This document shows, in pieces, positions 25,401 through 36,900 of a DNA stretch of 64,000 nt (position 1 is the first letter of the stretch; every line of letters starts with the position of its first letter). Made by a program: the position numbers and the translations under genes. The DNA lies in assembly GCA_008508345.1 (NCBI GenBank), contig QNGE01001696.1, positions 71,260 through 135,259 on the forward strand, written 5' to 3'. The notes under the pieces were generated by a model that ran no database searches, was not told the origin of the DNA, and worked only from the letters and a program-made list of their open reading frames with translations. This DNA is from Paragonimus westermani. Lineage: Eukaryota > Platyhelminthes > Trematoda > Plagiorchiida > Troglotrematidae.

Positions 25401-28400
25401 ACAAATTCTGAACCACTCAGAGCGAGCTTGCCATCGAAGAATAAACATGAATGTTGAGTAATTCGTTGTTTAATGTGGGTTGTGTATCTCCGTATTTACT
25501 CCTTGTCTAGTTAAGGTTACTGTACTCCAGAAATTAACCTAACCCTGCCCTGCCCTCAAAACAATCTATCACTTTCATAGGTTTCTTCCATAAGTTAAAG
25601 AATAACCTATATAAATTGACACTTATAGGAGATGGAAGATGATAAAGTCGATTTATTTTTCTAACGGACCAGTCAACAGTGAATTTCCTGTTGACTCATT
25701 ATTCTCTGTAATAATTTTTCATAATGTTTTTTCATAAATTCTTTGCACTTTGTGCTAGTCTCTAGTTAGTATTCACTGGGACAAACTATGGAACATAGCT
25801 GATGTTGTCTGATGACCATGTGATTTGTATACGAGACCAATCGGACGGTTTGAAAAAGCTCTGGACGAAATCAGTTTGGAAACCGATTAATAACCTAATA
25901 ACATCTTGACAGATTTACCAATGTGAAAAGTGCTGTGTTCAATCAGATTATGAATTTTACAAAATAAATCAGTGGTCCAGACAACGTGCTTGTGATGATG
26001 AATGCGACGCAGTTGGGTACTAGACAACTAATTAACCATCAACTCAGCTCGTTTTTCATTCGCACTGGTTTTTTTGCGGTTTCCAGGTGGAACCTGCCTG
26101 ATTGTGCAATACTTCCTCCAATTATTGTTTTCAACATAGCACCGTTTTATACTACACACACTAACTTAGAACAGTATGAAAGGAACGGTTACACACCTGT
26201 GAACATTTTGTCACTAGTCATACTCGCAAATATGTATACTCCCTTACAGCGCTCTACATAATGAAACCTATACAGCGCCTGGACTGAATTAAGTTATCTG
26301 ATAGGAATGTTGGTGAATTTTTATTTGACCTGGGAGGACATGCTAATGAACCGTTTACTAACAATCCGTTCTTAACTAGAACCCAATAGACTTCAACCAA
26401 ATGTATTCCGAGTATGCTGGTGGGCTCAGCTGAAAAGCATGGTGATGAAGTGTGTATTTTACAGAAATCACAGTTGTCAGTACACTTCCTTATGTTACAG
26501 TCATGTACATCGTATTTTTACTCGGCTACTACGGTTGACTTAGTTTTATTAAGGTCAATAAGATACTGGGACACTTTGTCAAATAGACATTTGTCTGTAC
26601 TTTTGCTTGCAACGATTGTGAAAAGTCAGCTGGCAAAATGGATCCTATCGGGAGCCCCGACAACCTCAGAATTTTGTGTGTACCTTTGGGTAACCAGAAG
26701 AACACTTTGCGGTTCTTGAAAAATCAAACTTTGTCCTGAAACAATAAAACCTGATTTGGGTGGTGTGAAGTTGAGTGATTCGGAAAACGTTGAATCGCTT
26801 TCAAAACGCAACCTTCCTGAAACATTGTTTGATAAGTTGAGACACTTTGTTCTAATCGTTTACAGGGCCAGCTGGCCATATCGATCAGAGTTACTGTGTG
26901 CTACGCGGCACACCAACCTGTCTATTTTTAAGCAACACAGTAAATGGTCCGACAGTAAAACACCATGGTGAAAGCACTACGTACAGGAAACCGGTCGACT
27001 TATGCAAGTTACGGGCAGAATCATAAGGGGACTAGGCAGGCACTTTTATGTGCTTCATTCTGCTGCGTCGTAAAACATGCTAGTTCATTCAGAAATCCGC
27101 TAGATTGTGTGTTGGTAGTTACGCTTGGGAGTTTTGTTCGGCTTACAACCACATGATGGGATGGAAATTCCATAAATGTTGACCAGCTCAAGGGTCACTA
27201 TTCATAGCTGACATTTCCGGGAAAGAGTCATCGTAAGAGAATTCGAATAGTACTGGGGAGGTGAACTCGGATTCCGTGGGTTTATGCAGCATCGGTTATG
27301 TTATTGTTATTTATGACCTGTACTGAACTGTGAAGGGTATGTATGCATTCATGTGTGGCGTGGTGTACTTTCCCACTGTGGTACATAGAAAACAAAGCGA
27401 ACGAACAAACATCCTGAAGTTGCACAGATTTGCAGGTGAAGGATTCTGCCACTACGCGGTTCCTGATAAACACACTGAAACTCGCACATGAAAAATGTGT
27501 GATCTATCATTGCCAATAAGATTACATTCCTTTTTATTAGACCTAAATTAAAACGTATTTTGATTATCACAATATTCGACTGAGATGCTGGCAGTGACAG
27601 CCTATAACAGACAGAAAGTAATCATTACGAGAAGAACTACGGATAATTACGTATGAGTCACTGCCCCAAACTGTACTGTCATCTGTACCGTTGTCGTGGT
27701 CGTATACTCTTGTACTTGTTATTCATTTATTAATTGACTTATTCTTCGGAATATTCTTCATGGTTAACCCTGATCGCTTCGGGACAAACTCACATTGTAG
27801 AAGACTTATTTGAGACGGATTTGAAATTCTAATGGATGAACAGTTCGGAGGGAACCAGCCTTTGTTCATTTCCCCTCATATTAAAACTTATCACATCCAG
27901 ATTTCAGTAGAGTTAGGTGGAATGACAGGAAAATTATTTTGTGACTAGAATGTTCAAGCTGATCTATTTAACAAAGCGGGACAAAGATCGTTGTAAAACG
28001 CAACATGCAACATTCCTAACTGAAACCGTTGCATCACACGTTTGCTTTACACACCATGAAAGATCAGTTGTTTCCCTATTAGAACCGTCACGTGTTGGCT
28101 GGAGGGGGCAACACATACTTTGATATGAATCAGCTCCGAAGTCTGACAGAAGATACGCACCGAGTACGTGCTCAATGAAAATGAATTACATTCTCACTTA
28201 AACGCAAAATGTTCACATGCTTTGAAGTATTCACTTGCGTTTGTGATTGCTCGTTCAAATCACGCAGATCATGTTGCAACATTTTCAAGATAGAATTGCT
28301 AGAAAGTGCCCTACTTTAAACCTTGTAATCAGCCTAGAAACCACTGTCATTGCTGACCGTGGCATGCTATCTATATGAGCCCAAATTAGAAAAGGCAATG

Positions 28401-31057
28401 GGATAACCTCTTAGAGAATACTTGAATCACTCGTTGTCTTGTGGAAAAAAATTCTGTCGGTGAATTAAACACCCAGCTGAATAAACAAGCCCCGACACTT
28501 GCAACCATTTCAGTGAGAGTGTACTGTAATATCACTGAAATGCTCTATTATCAACCAGGCCATTACTGCTCGGCGTGATTCCTTAAAGCTTCGGCGTGTA
28601 GTCAGTAGAACAATGTACAAGACTGTTGGGCTGTTGAAATTACTTAGTTGTATGACAGGCAATTGTCCAAAGTGTGACCTAGAGTTTTCTTCTCTCAACA
28701 AATACTGTCCTTTCACGTATGCAACTGTAGTGCGACCTTGACGTAGTCACATAATGCGTGAACAAACTAAAACAATACACACCCAGTGATCGTAAATTCA
28801 CATTTGCAACTGGCTCGTGTGATTATCTGATTGTTTAAGAGGTACATAAGTACATTTTAAACATTTTTATGGTTAAATAAAGAAAGTGAGGTTACCAACC
28901 GACAACATTTGTCCATCAGATTGTTTGTTACGAATATCAGTGAATTCAGTTGATTCCCTTTATTGTGCACACGAGTTGAATGAATCAATTCTGTCAAACT
29001 ACCAACTACTTGAATACTTGAAGCGAACTCTAGCTCGTAGAATATAACACGCCAGGAAACGTCTTCAAAGCTTTCAATTGTGTAAAACGTGGTGGATTGT
29101 CTAGCATTTGAACAGCACCGAATGAACATCAACTCATTATTTCTCCATAATCCATACACTACTCAAAGTACCTACTGTTTTTACATTCACACAGTGTGGG
29201 GAGCCGGCTTCGAATGTCGGTCCAGTTAGAACTTTACGTTTTCCGGCGCGGTTCACCGCTGTCTACAACTACTCAGAATTCCAACTTACTAAGATGGTAT
29301 AACACAGCTAAAATGGAACTATTCTTCTGGTCGCACACCGGCCACGTGTTCTAACTCGATCACGATTCACCCACCGACACCATAACCCTCACTGGTTAAC
29401 ACACAATCTGCCGCACAAATCGACTAGAGTCGACTCAAGTTTACTTGGTTTTCATAAACCCGTTGTTCAGCCATGGTTCAGCTGGAGCCTGCCAAACGAC
29501 AAGATCCACCGGTTGTTTGACTAATGTGTCTCCATATCGAAAAGGTGTAGTGTGTGCGTCTGAGCTGAATTCAAACTTCCGGATCATACAATTGACTAAC
29601 TGGTTCAAAAACTGCAAAACTGCTCTGTGGTGAGACAGACCAACTAAGCGGTTGCAGATGACTCTGTACAGCACTAGTAAATGTAAAGCCATTCTATTTA
29701 CGAGGAGCGGCACATGCTGACAAGATCAACATCAGTGGGTATATCTAAGCACCCTAAGTACACCGTTCACACAAACAGCCAGCCGACAGTGAAGACCACC
29801 TACATCGGTGGAACCATGTCACTTATTCTAGTTGTCAAGTCAACTTTCTAACGGTGCGGGTAAGTGGCAGGCAGGTATGGCGGAGACATTTTACATCCGA
29901 CGTTGCCGGTTCAACCAAGGACGAATGTTAAACTGTAGTACAGTGAGACGTGCTGGTTTTCTCTAACGGCGCACAAAAGGATCAACAGGCTTACAAAACA
30001 AGGCCAGAACGGGAGATGGGACAATTAAATCTGGCAGATTGTTAACAATTCATTGCCCCCTTCAAGTGGAATAAACCAGCAGTCTGATTCATTCTTGCAT
30101 TACTGTGCCCTATGTGCAGCTGTGCATCTTTGTTTATCCAGATGTTCTACCCTTCACAGGATATTCAACCAGTTTTTGAACAAACCGACAAACCAGTCAA
30201 CAAGACGTAATCCACCCATATTAGTGATTAAGATTGGCACAGCGAAGTAGCCGTCGTCACCATAGCTACGATCAAAACGTGAAACCAAGTGACTGCATCG
30301 ATATGATAGGTGCAACGTTTGATTCTGTAAGACACGAAAAACAGTCACACACTTATGTCTACGCTTGAACTGGGAATATTTGTGTTTCAGGGACCGTTAA
30401 TATTTGAATAAGCTGCAACTTTACGATCGCCTACTTCAAGAAAAAATCCCTTGCAAACAATTCTACGACCACAAAAGGTCAATATTGATTTATATTCAGC
30501 TTTCTGTGACTTTTGTTTATTTCCGAAGCGAATAGACCCTCAGGATCGCCAGAAGCAATCGTCATTTGAACGATATGAATGTCAGTGGTGAAGAAGAAAC
30601 GGAGAATGTGCAATTCAACCCAAAATGTCACGTATGCCATCAGCGCGGTTAACTAGTGCTAACGTTAAGCTTATCGTAAATTGTCATCTTTAACAACCAG
30701 ACAGACTTGGGCTACATTCAAACTCGAAGTTAGTGATGTGCTTGTCTGCTTTTGATAATTTTGCCTCTGTACTTCGTTAGTCGTGCATGTTAGTGCCAGT
30801 CCGCAATTTTCTGGCGATCGAACGTTTTGCAAATTGAAATCTTATGTTGAAGAACTCCGCTAAACTTCTACCTAAGCTGTCTGGTGTACATATATGATCT
30901 GAAAAATGCAGCCATCTACTGTAATTAACCTTCATTTACTTGACGGACTAAAGAGCTAATTGTGATTGTTTGGATAAATTTTGCGATTACTGTTTATTAG
31001 AACCGGATTACTTGTTTTTTTAACATGAAACAGTCAAAATCTTCGTTGATTTTTCAG
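16495..31057. other. Unassigned DNA upstream of the ROR-like gene
   Basis: A 14.6-kb stretch without a gene I can support. It includes an AC dinucleotide run at 20034-20049, a GC-richer block at 19.4-19.95 kb with overlapping ORFs on both strands and no recognisable product, and a pair of opposed ORFs at 22854-23258. The 5' untranslated exon and promoter of the ROR-like gene may be here but cannot be located by eye. Confidence 0.4.
20034..20049. repeat. AC dinucleotide microsatellite
   Basis: Eight AC repeats lie here. No other feature is attached. Confidence 0.8.
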
Positions 31058-31436
31058 CTACTGAAAAGGTGCTTCAAGTTGACCTAATAAATAGGCTGGC
31101 CTATCAACTGACAATGCATTTGCCGTGGTTTGGAAGCAACCGTACTCTACTTCTTCTCTGGTCGATTCTCCTGGTATTCACCAGTCCACACCCAACGGTT
31201 TCAGGTACCGGTCAACGCCAAAGCACCGCCATTCTTAAGGATGATATAGAACGTTCGTCAATTAATCAAAATTTAGCGATGGGATTGTCCGGTCCGCTGA
31301 AGCGAACAGATGTGCAGAGTGACAAAGTAGCAGCTTATTCTCCGGCAGGTGGTGTTAATGTTCATGCTCCGGTGCATACGGCACCCGTTCTGGCGCAGCT
31401 AGCTCAGGGACACATTCAAGCGGAAGACGCAAAAAA
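31058..31436 (+). CDS. ROR: ROR-like receptor, first coding exon (signal peptide and N-terminal linker)
   Basis: This is probably the first coding exon of a Wnt-binding receptor tyrosine kinase of the ROR family, acting at the cell surface. A T-rich acceptor ending in CAG precedes 31058 and a GTATGT donor follows 31436. The ATG at 31114 is preferred because it directly precedes a signal peptide: a short polar start, a Leu-rich hydrophobic core at residues 11-22 (TLLLLWSILLVF) and a small-residue cleavage region near VSG. The frame is open back to the acceptor, so an upstream start is possible. Residues 30-107 are polar, Ala/Gln/Ser-rich and match no domain I know. The exon leaves 2 nt, which fits the 38-nt exon at 41316. 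Assignment to this receptor rests on strand, phase and signal peptide, not on homology; it could belong to another secreted protein. Confidence 0.55.
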
Positions 31437-32224
31437 GTATGTAAAAATATTGTATAGTCTGTGTCCTACTACCAGTCACCTGGAATCACTATCTTAAGTG
31501 AAATATATTCTATATCAATAACAGTATGTGGTTATGGGAGATGCGTAGGTACTTCTATTTGGAGCGGATTCATTATTCACCGAGTTTGATTCTGCTTGAA
31601 AACCGGACTATAGAAACGGTGTAACTCATATTCGTTGAAGTCGATAAGCAGATTTGAGAATTATCAGTTTTCTAATTGCTTACAGCTCACTTTTTCCACA
31701 CAGATAATTCATATCGAGTTTTAAAGAAAGAAAGTTAGGTGTATGGTGGTGGGGTTCGTTCATTCGAAAAATATTCCCAGTAAAATATTTTGTAAGGTGG
31801 ACACTGAAATTCCGATTCACAAACGTGTGAAATAGTGGAGCACGCGGAAGCATACAAAACTTACGTTTAACCCAGTATACCATGCAATATAAAAATGTAA
31901 AGCAATCTGTCTAGTTGATTTGCACACTCCTCTCAATCACAACATCGCAGCACCAAGGGTGAAATAAACGTATAGTCAGCTGTAAACAAAACTGCGATTT
32001 TCCAAACCCACTCTGATCCTGGTCCCGTCAGAAAAGCAACGGAAACCTGTGACGAGTGACTGACAAAGCCTTGGTAGACCTGATCACTTTCACCGGACTA
32101 CATGTTTGTAATCACAGTGAAACTACTTCTGCTATATCTGGTTTGAGCTAATTGCCCGGTGATCTAGGAGGCCTAACTTTTGTTGACTGGCTCACGACTC
32201 ACTGACTGACATGACCACTGTGGT

Positions 32225-32440
32225 AAAAGCTCATTGGCTTGCTCTTCCAGCGGCCTATCTCTCCTGCCACTGTATGCCATCGCAGCTGCAGGCGAACAAA
32301 TAAATACCACTACTAGTAGGAATCGAGCCTCTTAAGTAGTTATAATGATTTACATCTGGTCCGGTCAACCAGGCGCAACTAGGTGGCGTTGTGAGTTCGA
32401 TGTAGACACATGGTATCATTTCACTAGCACAAGGCAATGA
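32225..32440 (-). mobile_element. Penelope-like element fragment, endonuclease end (inverted)
   Basis: On the minus strand this region reads SGIYLFACSCDGIQWQER followed by a stop. It is related at DNA level to the plus-strand stretch at 33520-33620: both have TTAAGAGGCTCG and a CCTGCAGCTGCG core. The C-x-C-x-G pattern after a Tyr/Phe pair matches the beginning of the GIY-YIG endonuclease domain of Penelope-like elements. It is an isolated, stop-interrupted fragment. It lies upstream of, and inverted relative to, the longer relic at 32.69-33.75 kb, so the two may be parts of one rearranged element or two insertions. Confidence 0.55.
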
Positions 32441-32689
32441 TTTTGAACCGTCTGATTCGAGAAATTCACAAACATATGGTATTTCAAAAACTGCTAAACC
32501 TGGTGTACCCGTCTCTCAAATTCTTTCCATGAATAATTCTCAATATCACTAGCATGCTAAGTGGTTGTTAGATATGCTTAAACCTATAATAAATGAATCA
32601 TCAGACCGTAGCCTATGAGACAGTTGTCAAATTCTGCCAGTTCTTGAAGCGGTCGGCAGATCCACAACAAAAAATTGTAACCTTGAAAT

Positions 32690-33750
32690 TCAGTCGCTGT
32701 TCTTTAACAAGCCTTTGCTTGAAACAGTCGGCTTTTTGACTAGCTACATTTTGGCTGATCGGTGTCCCGAATGTGTAACATTCTTGATTCCCAAAGAACA
32801 AATACTTTTTCACACACGAAACGTCCAGTTTCAATTCGGTGATGAAGATTTTGAGCAATTCCACGGATTAACGATGGAAAGCCAGCTGGGTCCATTGCTC
32901 GCTGATATTTTCCTGACGAGGCTGGAACAACAACAACCAGTTGCAATCCATCGGGCTGTTTCTCATATCAGAAAATTGGGAGAACAGGATTGACTTGAAA
33001 ACTGTTTGACCAAGTTAAACTCACACCCTAACAATATTCATTTTTCATGTGAAGACCAAAACAACAGTTTAACGGTCGCTATCGATGTGCTAACTATCAG
33101 AGAGCCTGATGAATTGATGAAGCACGCAGTACACCAGAAACCCACCTGGACCGGGCATTACCTAAATTTCTTCAGTACTTCACCACTGTAACCTAAATAA
33201 TAATAATAACATATGTATGGTTCAAACACTGTTTCACAAAGCTGGGAAAATACATAAGGTCAAAATAATAAAAGAATTATGATTACCGCGAGTTTTGTTA
33301 TTTTCGAGTAACTATCTCGATACGTTCATTGAGTGTCACAGCCAACTTCACGTACTCAGTGAGACCCACATTGAAGTAGTGAAGACAACGTTTACTGGAT
33401 TACTCAACAGAGGCAAGAATTAAATGAGTAAGTTAAAACGAAGTTTTGATTTGTTTTTACATGAAGCCCGCAACACCGTCCATCCCTGTCTGATTGCATA
33501 CACCAGAAGCATGCCCTTGCCAGCAGTTAAGAGGCTCGGTGAGGTTCGATCGGCCAGTAATTGCATCGATCTTTATACCTGCAGCTGCGGTGATGTACGG
33601 TGGGAGGGCAGACAGAGAGATGGCTGGGGAAGGAAGCCAAAACATCCTTACCGTAGCGGTTGTGTCAGTCAGACTCGACAGGACAATGGTCGTGGGCCAA
33701 TCAACCGAAACTCGCCCAATAAAATTTGGTCAAACTTAACTTGCCCATAA
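32690..33750 (+). mobile_element. Decayed Penelope-like element, reverse transcriptase and GIY-YIG endonuclease
   Basis: Ordered landmarks of a Penelope-like polyprotein can be read. They are: SLFFNKPLLETVGFL (degenerate box A); NVQFQFGDEDFEQF; LTMESQLGPLLADIF (box B, active copies have VAMGSPLGPLLADIF-like text); LTKLNSHPNNIHFSCED; and HQKPTWTGHYLNFFS near 33125-33175. After a gap and frame change come CLIAYTRSMPL and NCIDLYTCSCGDVRWEGR (33560-33615), the endonuclease start where an intact element has a YIGRT-type motif. The YVDD catalytic box, expected just after LADIF, is missing and a stop interrupts the frame near 32991. The copy is dead. It sits in intron 1 in the sense direction of the host gene. 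Confidence 0.75.
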
Positions 33751-33837
33751 TGATTGAGTTCTTATTCACGAGCACTATTTACAAGCGAATACGATTGGGG
33801 ATTCGTATATAATAATTCAGTCGTGCGTAACGTGAGG

Positions 33838-33905
33838 TCACTGGCGTAGTGGTCAGCACAGTTGCTTCATGAAAACGTGGTTAGATTGATAGCCCGGGAC
33901 GTGAC
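33838..33905 (+). repeat. Possible tRNA-derived SINE head
   Basis: TGGCGTAGTGG at 33842-33852 fits a polymerase III A box. About 27 bases further on, GGTTAGATTG followed by CCCGGGACGTGAC looks like a damaged B box (GGTTCGATTCC type). The region cannot fold as a complete tRNA. Spacing and A box favour a SINE relic, but a single copy gives weak support. Confidence 0.35.
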
Positions 33906-36900
33906 AAGGATATACATATAGGTACTACTGACGAGTTCTAACAAGATCGGAACTGGAGACTAGTGTTTGTTTTTGAAATGGGCTTACCAAATAGCTGCAC
34001 TTAACTGTGAGTGATATTCAACTGAGTTTTACTCATGGCAAAGTCAAAATACCAGTAGCAGTTCAACTTTGTGGAAGACGAGCCGTGTCAACAAGCTCGC
34101 TCATGTCGTATGATGGGCATCGCAACACTCTACCATAAATTCGAAAATCTTAAAAATAAAATGTAGCCGAGCTTCGTAAATACAGTATCTCGAGGCAATA
34201 AGTTGTGGGCATGAAAATGCTGACGATAGTTAATGTCTCGAGAGTGAGTGCGTACATTTAGTGTGAAGAGTCATATTGCAAGGTGAAGTCTAACCACAGT
34301 TGTTAACAGCTATCTTAGGGAGTTAGTCCGCTGTAATGAGTATTTTGAGTAAAAATCCGTTAACATATACGGATGGCGTCCATCTTGCAATACTGTACGA
34401 AGATCTAGGTGCGGTGGCTGAGCCGACGAGATAGTATTCATGGGTCCTTTATTGACTTAGTAACCAGTCCACGTAAACCCCTGTTGCAATTGGCTTGAAT
34501 GCCACTACGCGTGAGACTATCATTAATCTAATGGCAAGTCATTCCTGACGGTGTTCTCGCCACGTATCTCTCATGCGGTCCATTTCATTTAATTCCGGAG
34601 GAATTCAGCTGGCACCTTTCCTGGCCACCGCCACAAAAGTGCGCTACGAATAGCCTGCCCACACGCTAGTTGATGTACCGAATCACAAGCTATGCAAAAG
34701 CCAGTGAGTCAGTGAAACCGAAAGCAAACGGATACTTGAGCTCTGTCTCACTGTCGTAAACAACAAAAGCTGCATTTGGGCCACAAACAACCGACTTGTG
34801 CACGGTCTTCGACAAGTGCTTTGCCGATCAAATTAAGTTCGCTGTAATCTGATGAACGTGTGCAAGCGGACAGACGAACGGGGAGATGGACGGCGGGATG
34901 TTAGCGAATCGGACGACTTCTGAGAGTTTCGACGATCAGTCACAAATGAACAGAGCGCACACGGAATAAGGGAAGGAGAAGAGAGTGGTGGAGACAAACA
35001 ACTCGCATTCCTCGTTTCGCCTTCATTCATTCCCATAAAGCTCTTCAAATATTTCATTTGCCCAAGATTGTCGACGGTTTTATAAATGTTTCAGACTCAA
35101 GTGTAACCGGCCCGTTTCAATACACAGCCCAGATGCAATTACCAGGTTGTGGGTTTAACGGCTTCCAAACTTCCCAAAGCCTGCCAGCAAAAGCAAACAA
35201 CGGACGGAAGCAATTATTTAACTGAGAAAGAGATAGTTTGAGAATACAAATGATTTTTTTTCGGATTCAGTGTGTATGTTCTGTTTGCTGATGACTCACC
35301 TCTGAATAAACTTAGCACAAAAATATGAACAACTTGTAAGTGCAGCACAGTTTTCACATCGATCTACTGCATTCACACAAGAAACACTTTCCACTCCGTT
35401 TGTAACAAAAATCTACTCGATTCCGAGCGCAAAACGAAGTTAAAATGATTTTGACATCAGTGTTTCCGCTTATGACCTTCATTGTTCTATGCTACTCAGG
35501 GTGGCTATGGACTGATGTTAACAGTCTACTGATTGAAATCCATACTGCATAATCTAAGCATATTGTCAATGAATTTTTCATTCATTACGGAGTCAGAGAC
35601 CGAGTTGCATGTCAGTTTATTTTTAATCGAGATATACGCTAATGAAGATGAAAAACATAGGTCGATAAATCTGGTGCACTCAAATTTACGTTATCGTACG
35701 CGGTAACAGGTCACCGGTTTACACACATGCTTCATCGCTGAAAAATCCTCGTAACTATTCGTAATTAATGTTTATCTAATGGAGAGAAACCGGGATGAAC
35801 TAGCGGGAGACTGCTATCTCAAATCATATATTTATAACCATGATCCTATATCTTAATATTAGCCGGCTGCCTTGCAGTAGGGTAAGAAACGCCTTGTACA
35901 AAAGGGCTGGCAAATGTCTTGCTAAATTATTTCTCTCTTAGAAAGCTGTCAGACAGTTATAGTTTACTACTGAGTGGCATAACTGAGTTGTGTCACAGGA
36001 AGCGGAATGAACGGCACACGCGTTGAATTTAATGCAAGCTCCCAAATTCTTACAGAACTAAAAACGATAGTCGGAGATGCACATACGTTTTTCATGGAAG
36101 GTCCCAACAAATAAATTGACTCTCTTAGAGAGCTTACAACTACGTGGCTACGCTAATCGTGCACAGTGATTTGGACGATTTTTGCTGTACTTTATGAGAT
36201 TTCTTGTAACTAGTGTCTGGCAGCCCATGATTCTTGTTTGGAAGCAACAATTACTCGTATGGCAGACTCAAGGATGAAGAGTGCCTAAAAGCACCTGCCT
36301 GTGAATGGTGACGTCATGGTGTCCCTTTATGATTGCAGTGACGTGGTCAAACCCGAACGCAAGAAGGCTGGCTGCAATACAGTCTAATGAAGGGAAAAGC
36401 AACGACAGTTCGAGGAAACCGTGTAAAGGTGTAGCATGCCGATTTTAAACAGACGCTGGTGGCTACATCCGACGATCTGACAGATCATATGGTCCCTGTG
36501 TGGCGGTTCAGGATGACCGTATTTAGGGAATTAGATGTGCTTTGAATACTTCCCTCTACTTTCCAGTAGAACAGCCTGTTGAACTTCACCTGACCACTGT
36601 AAACATATTTCCGCCATCATCCGACAGGTGGATACCAAATAACCCGCAAAAGTGATACGAGAGTTAGGAGTGAAATTTCTAACTAGGATGGATATAAACA
36701 GCTATTTCACTTTTATCACAATAAAGAAAGTCGACATACCTGCTTTGAGAACATTTTCACGTAGGAACAGCGACCCGGAACCTGATTCGCCTGTGACTGG
36801 ATGTAGGATGGCCGAAGAACCCTCCAGATTGACCCTGTATTATGTTTGGCGTTAAAATATTTAGTGACTATACTTTTTACATGTCACTTCATTTAGCCAT

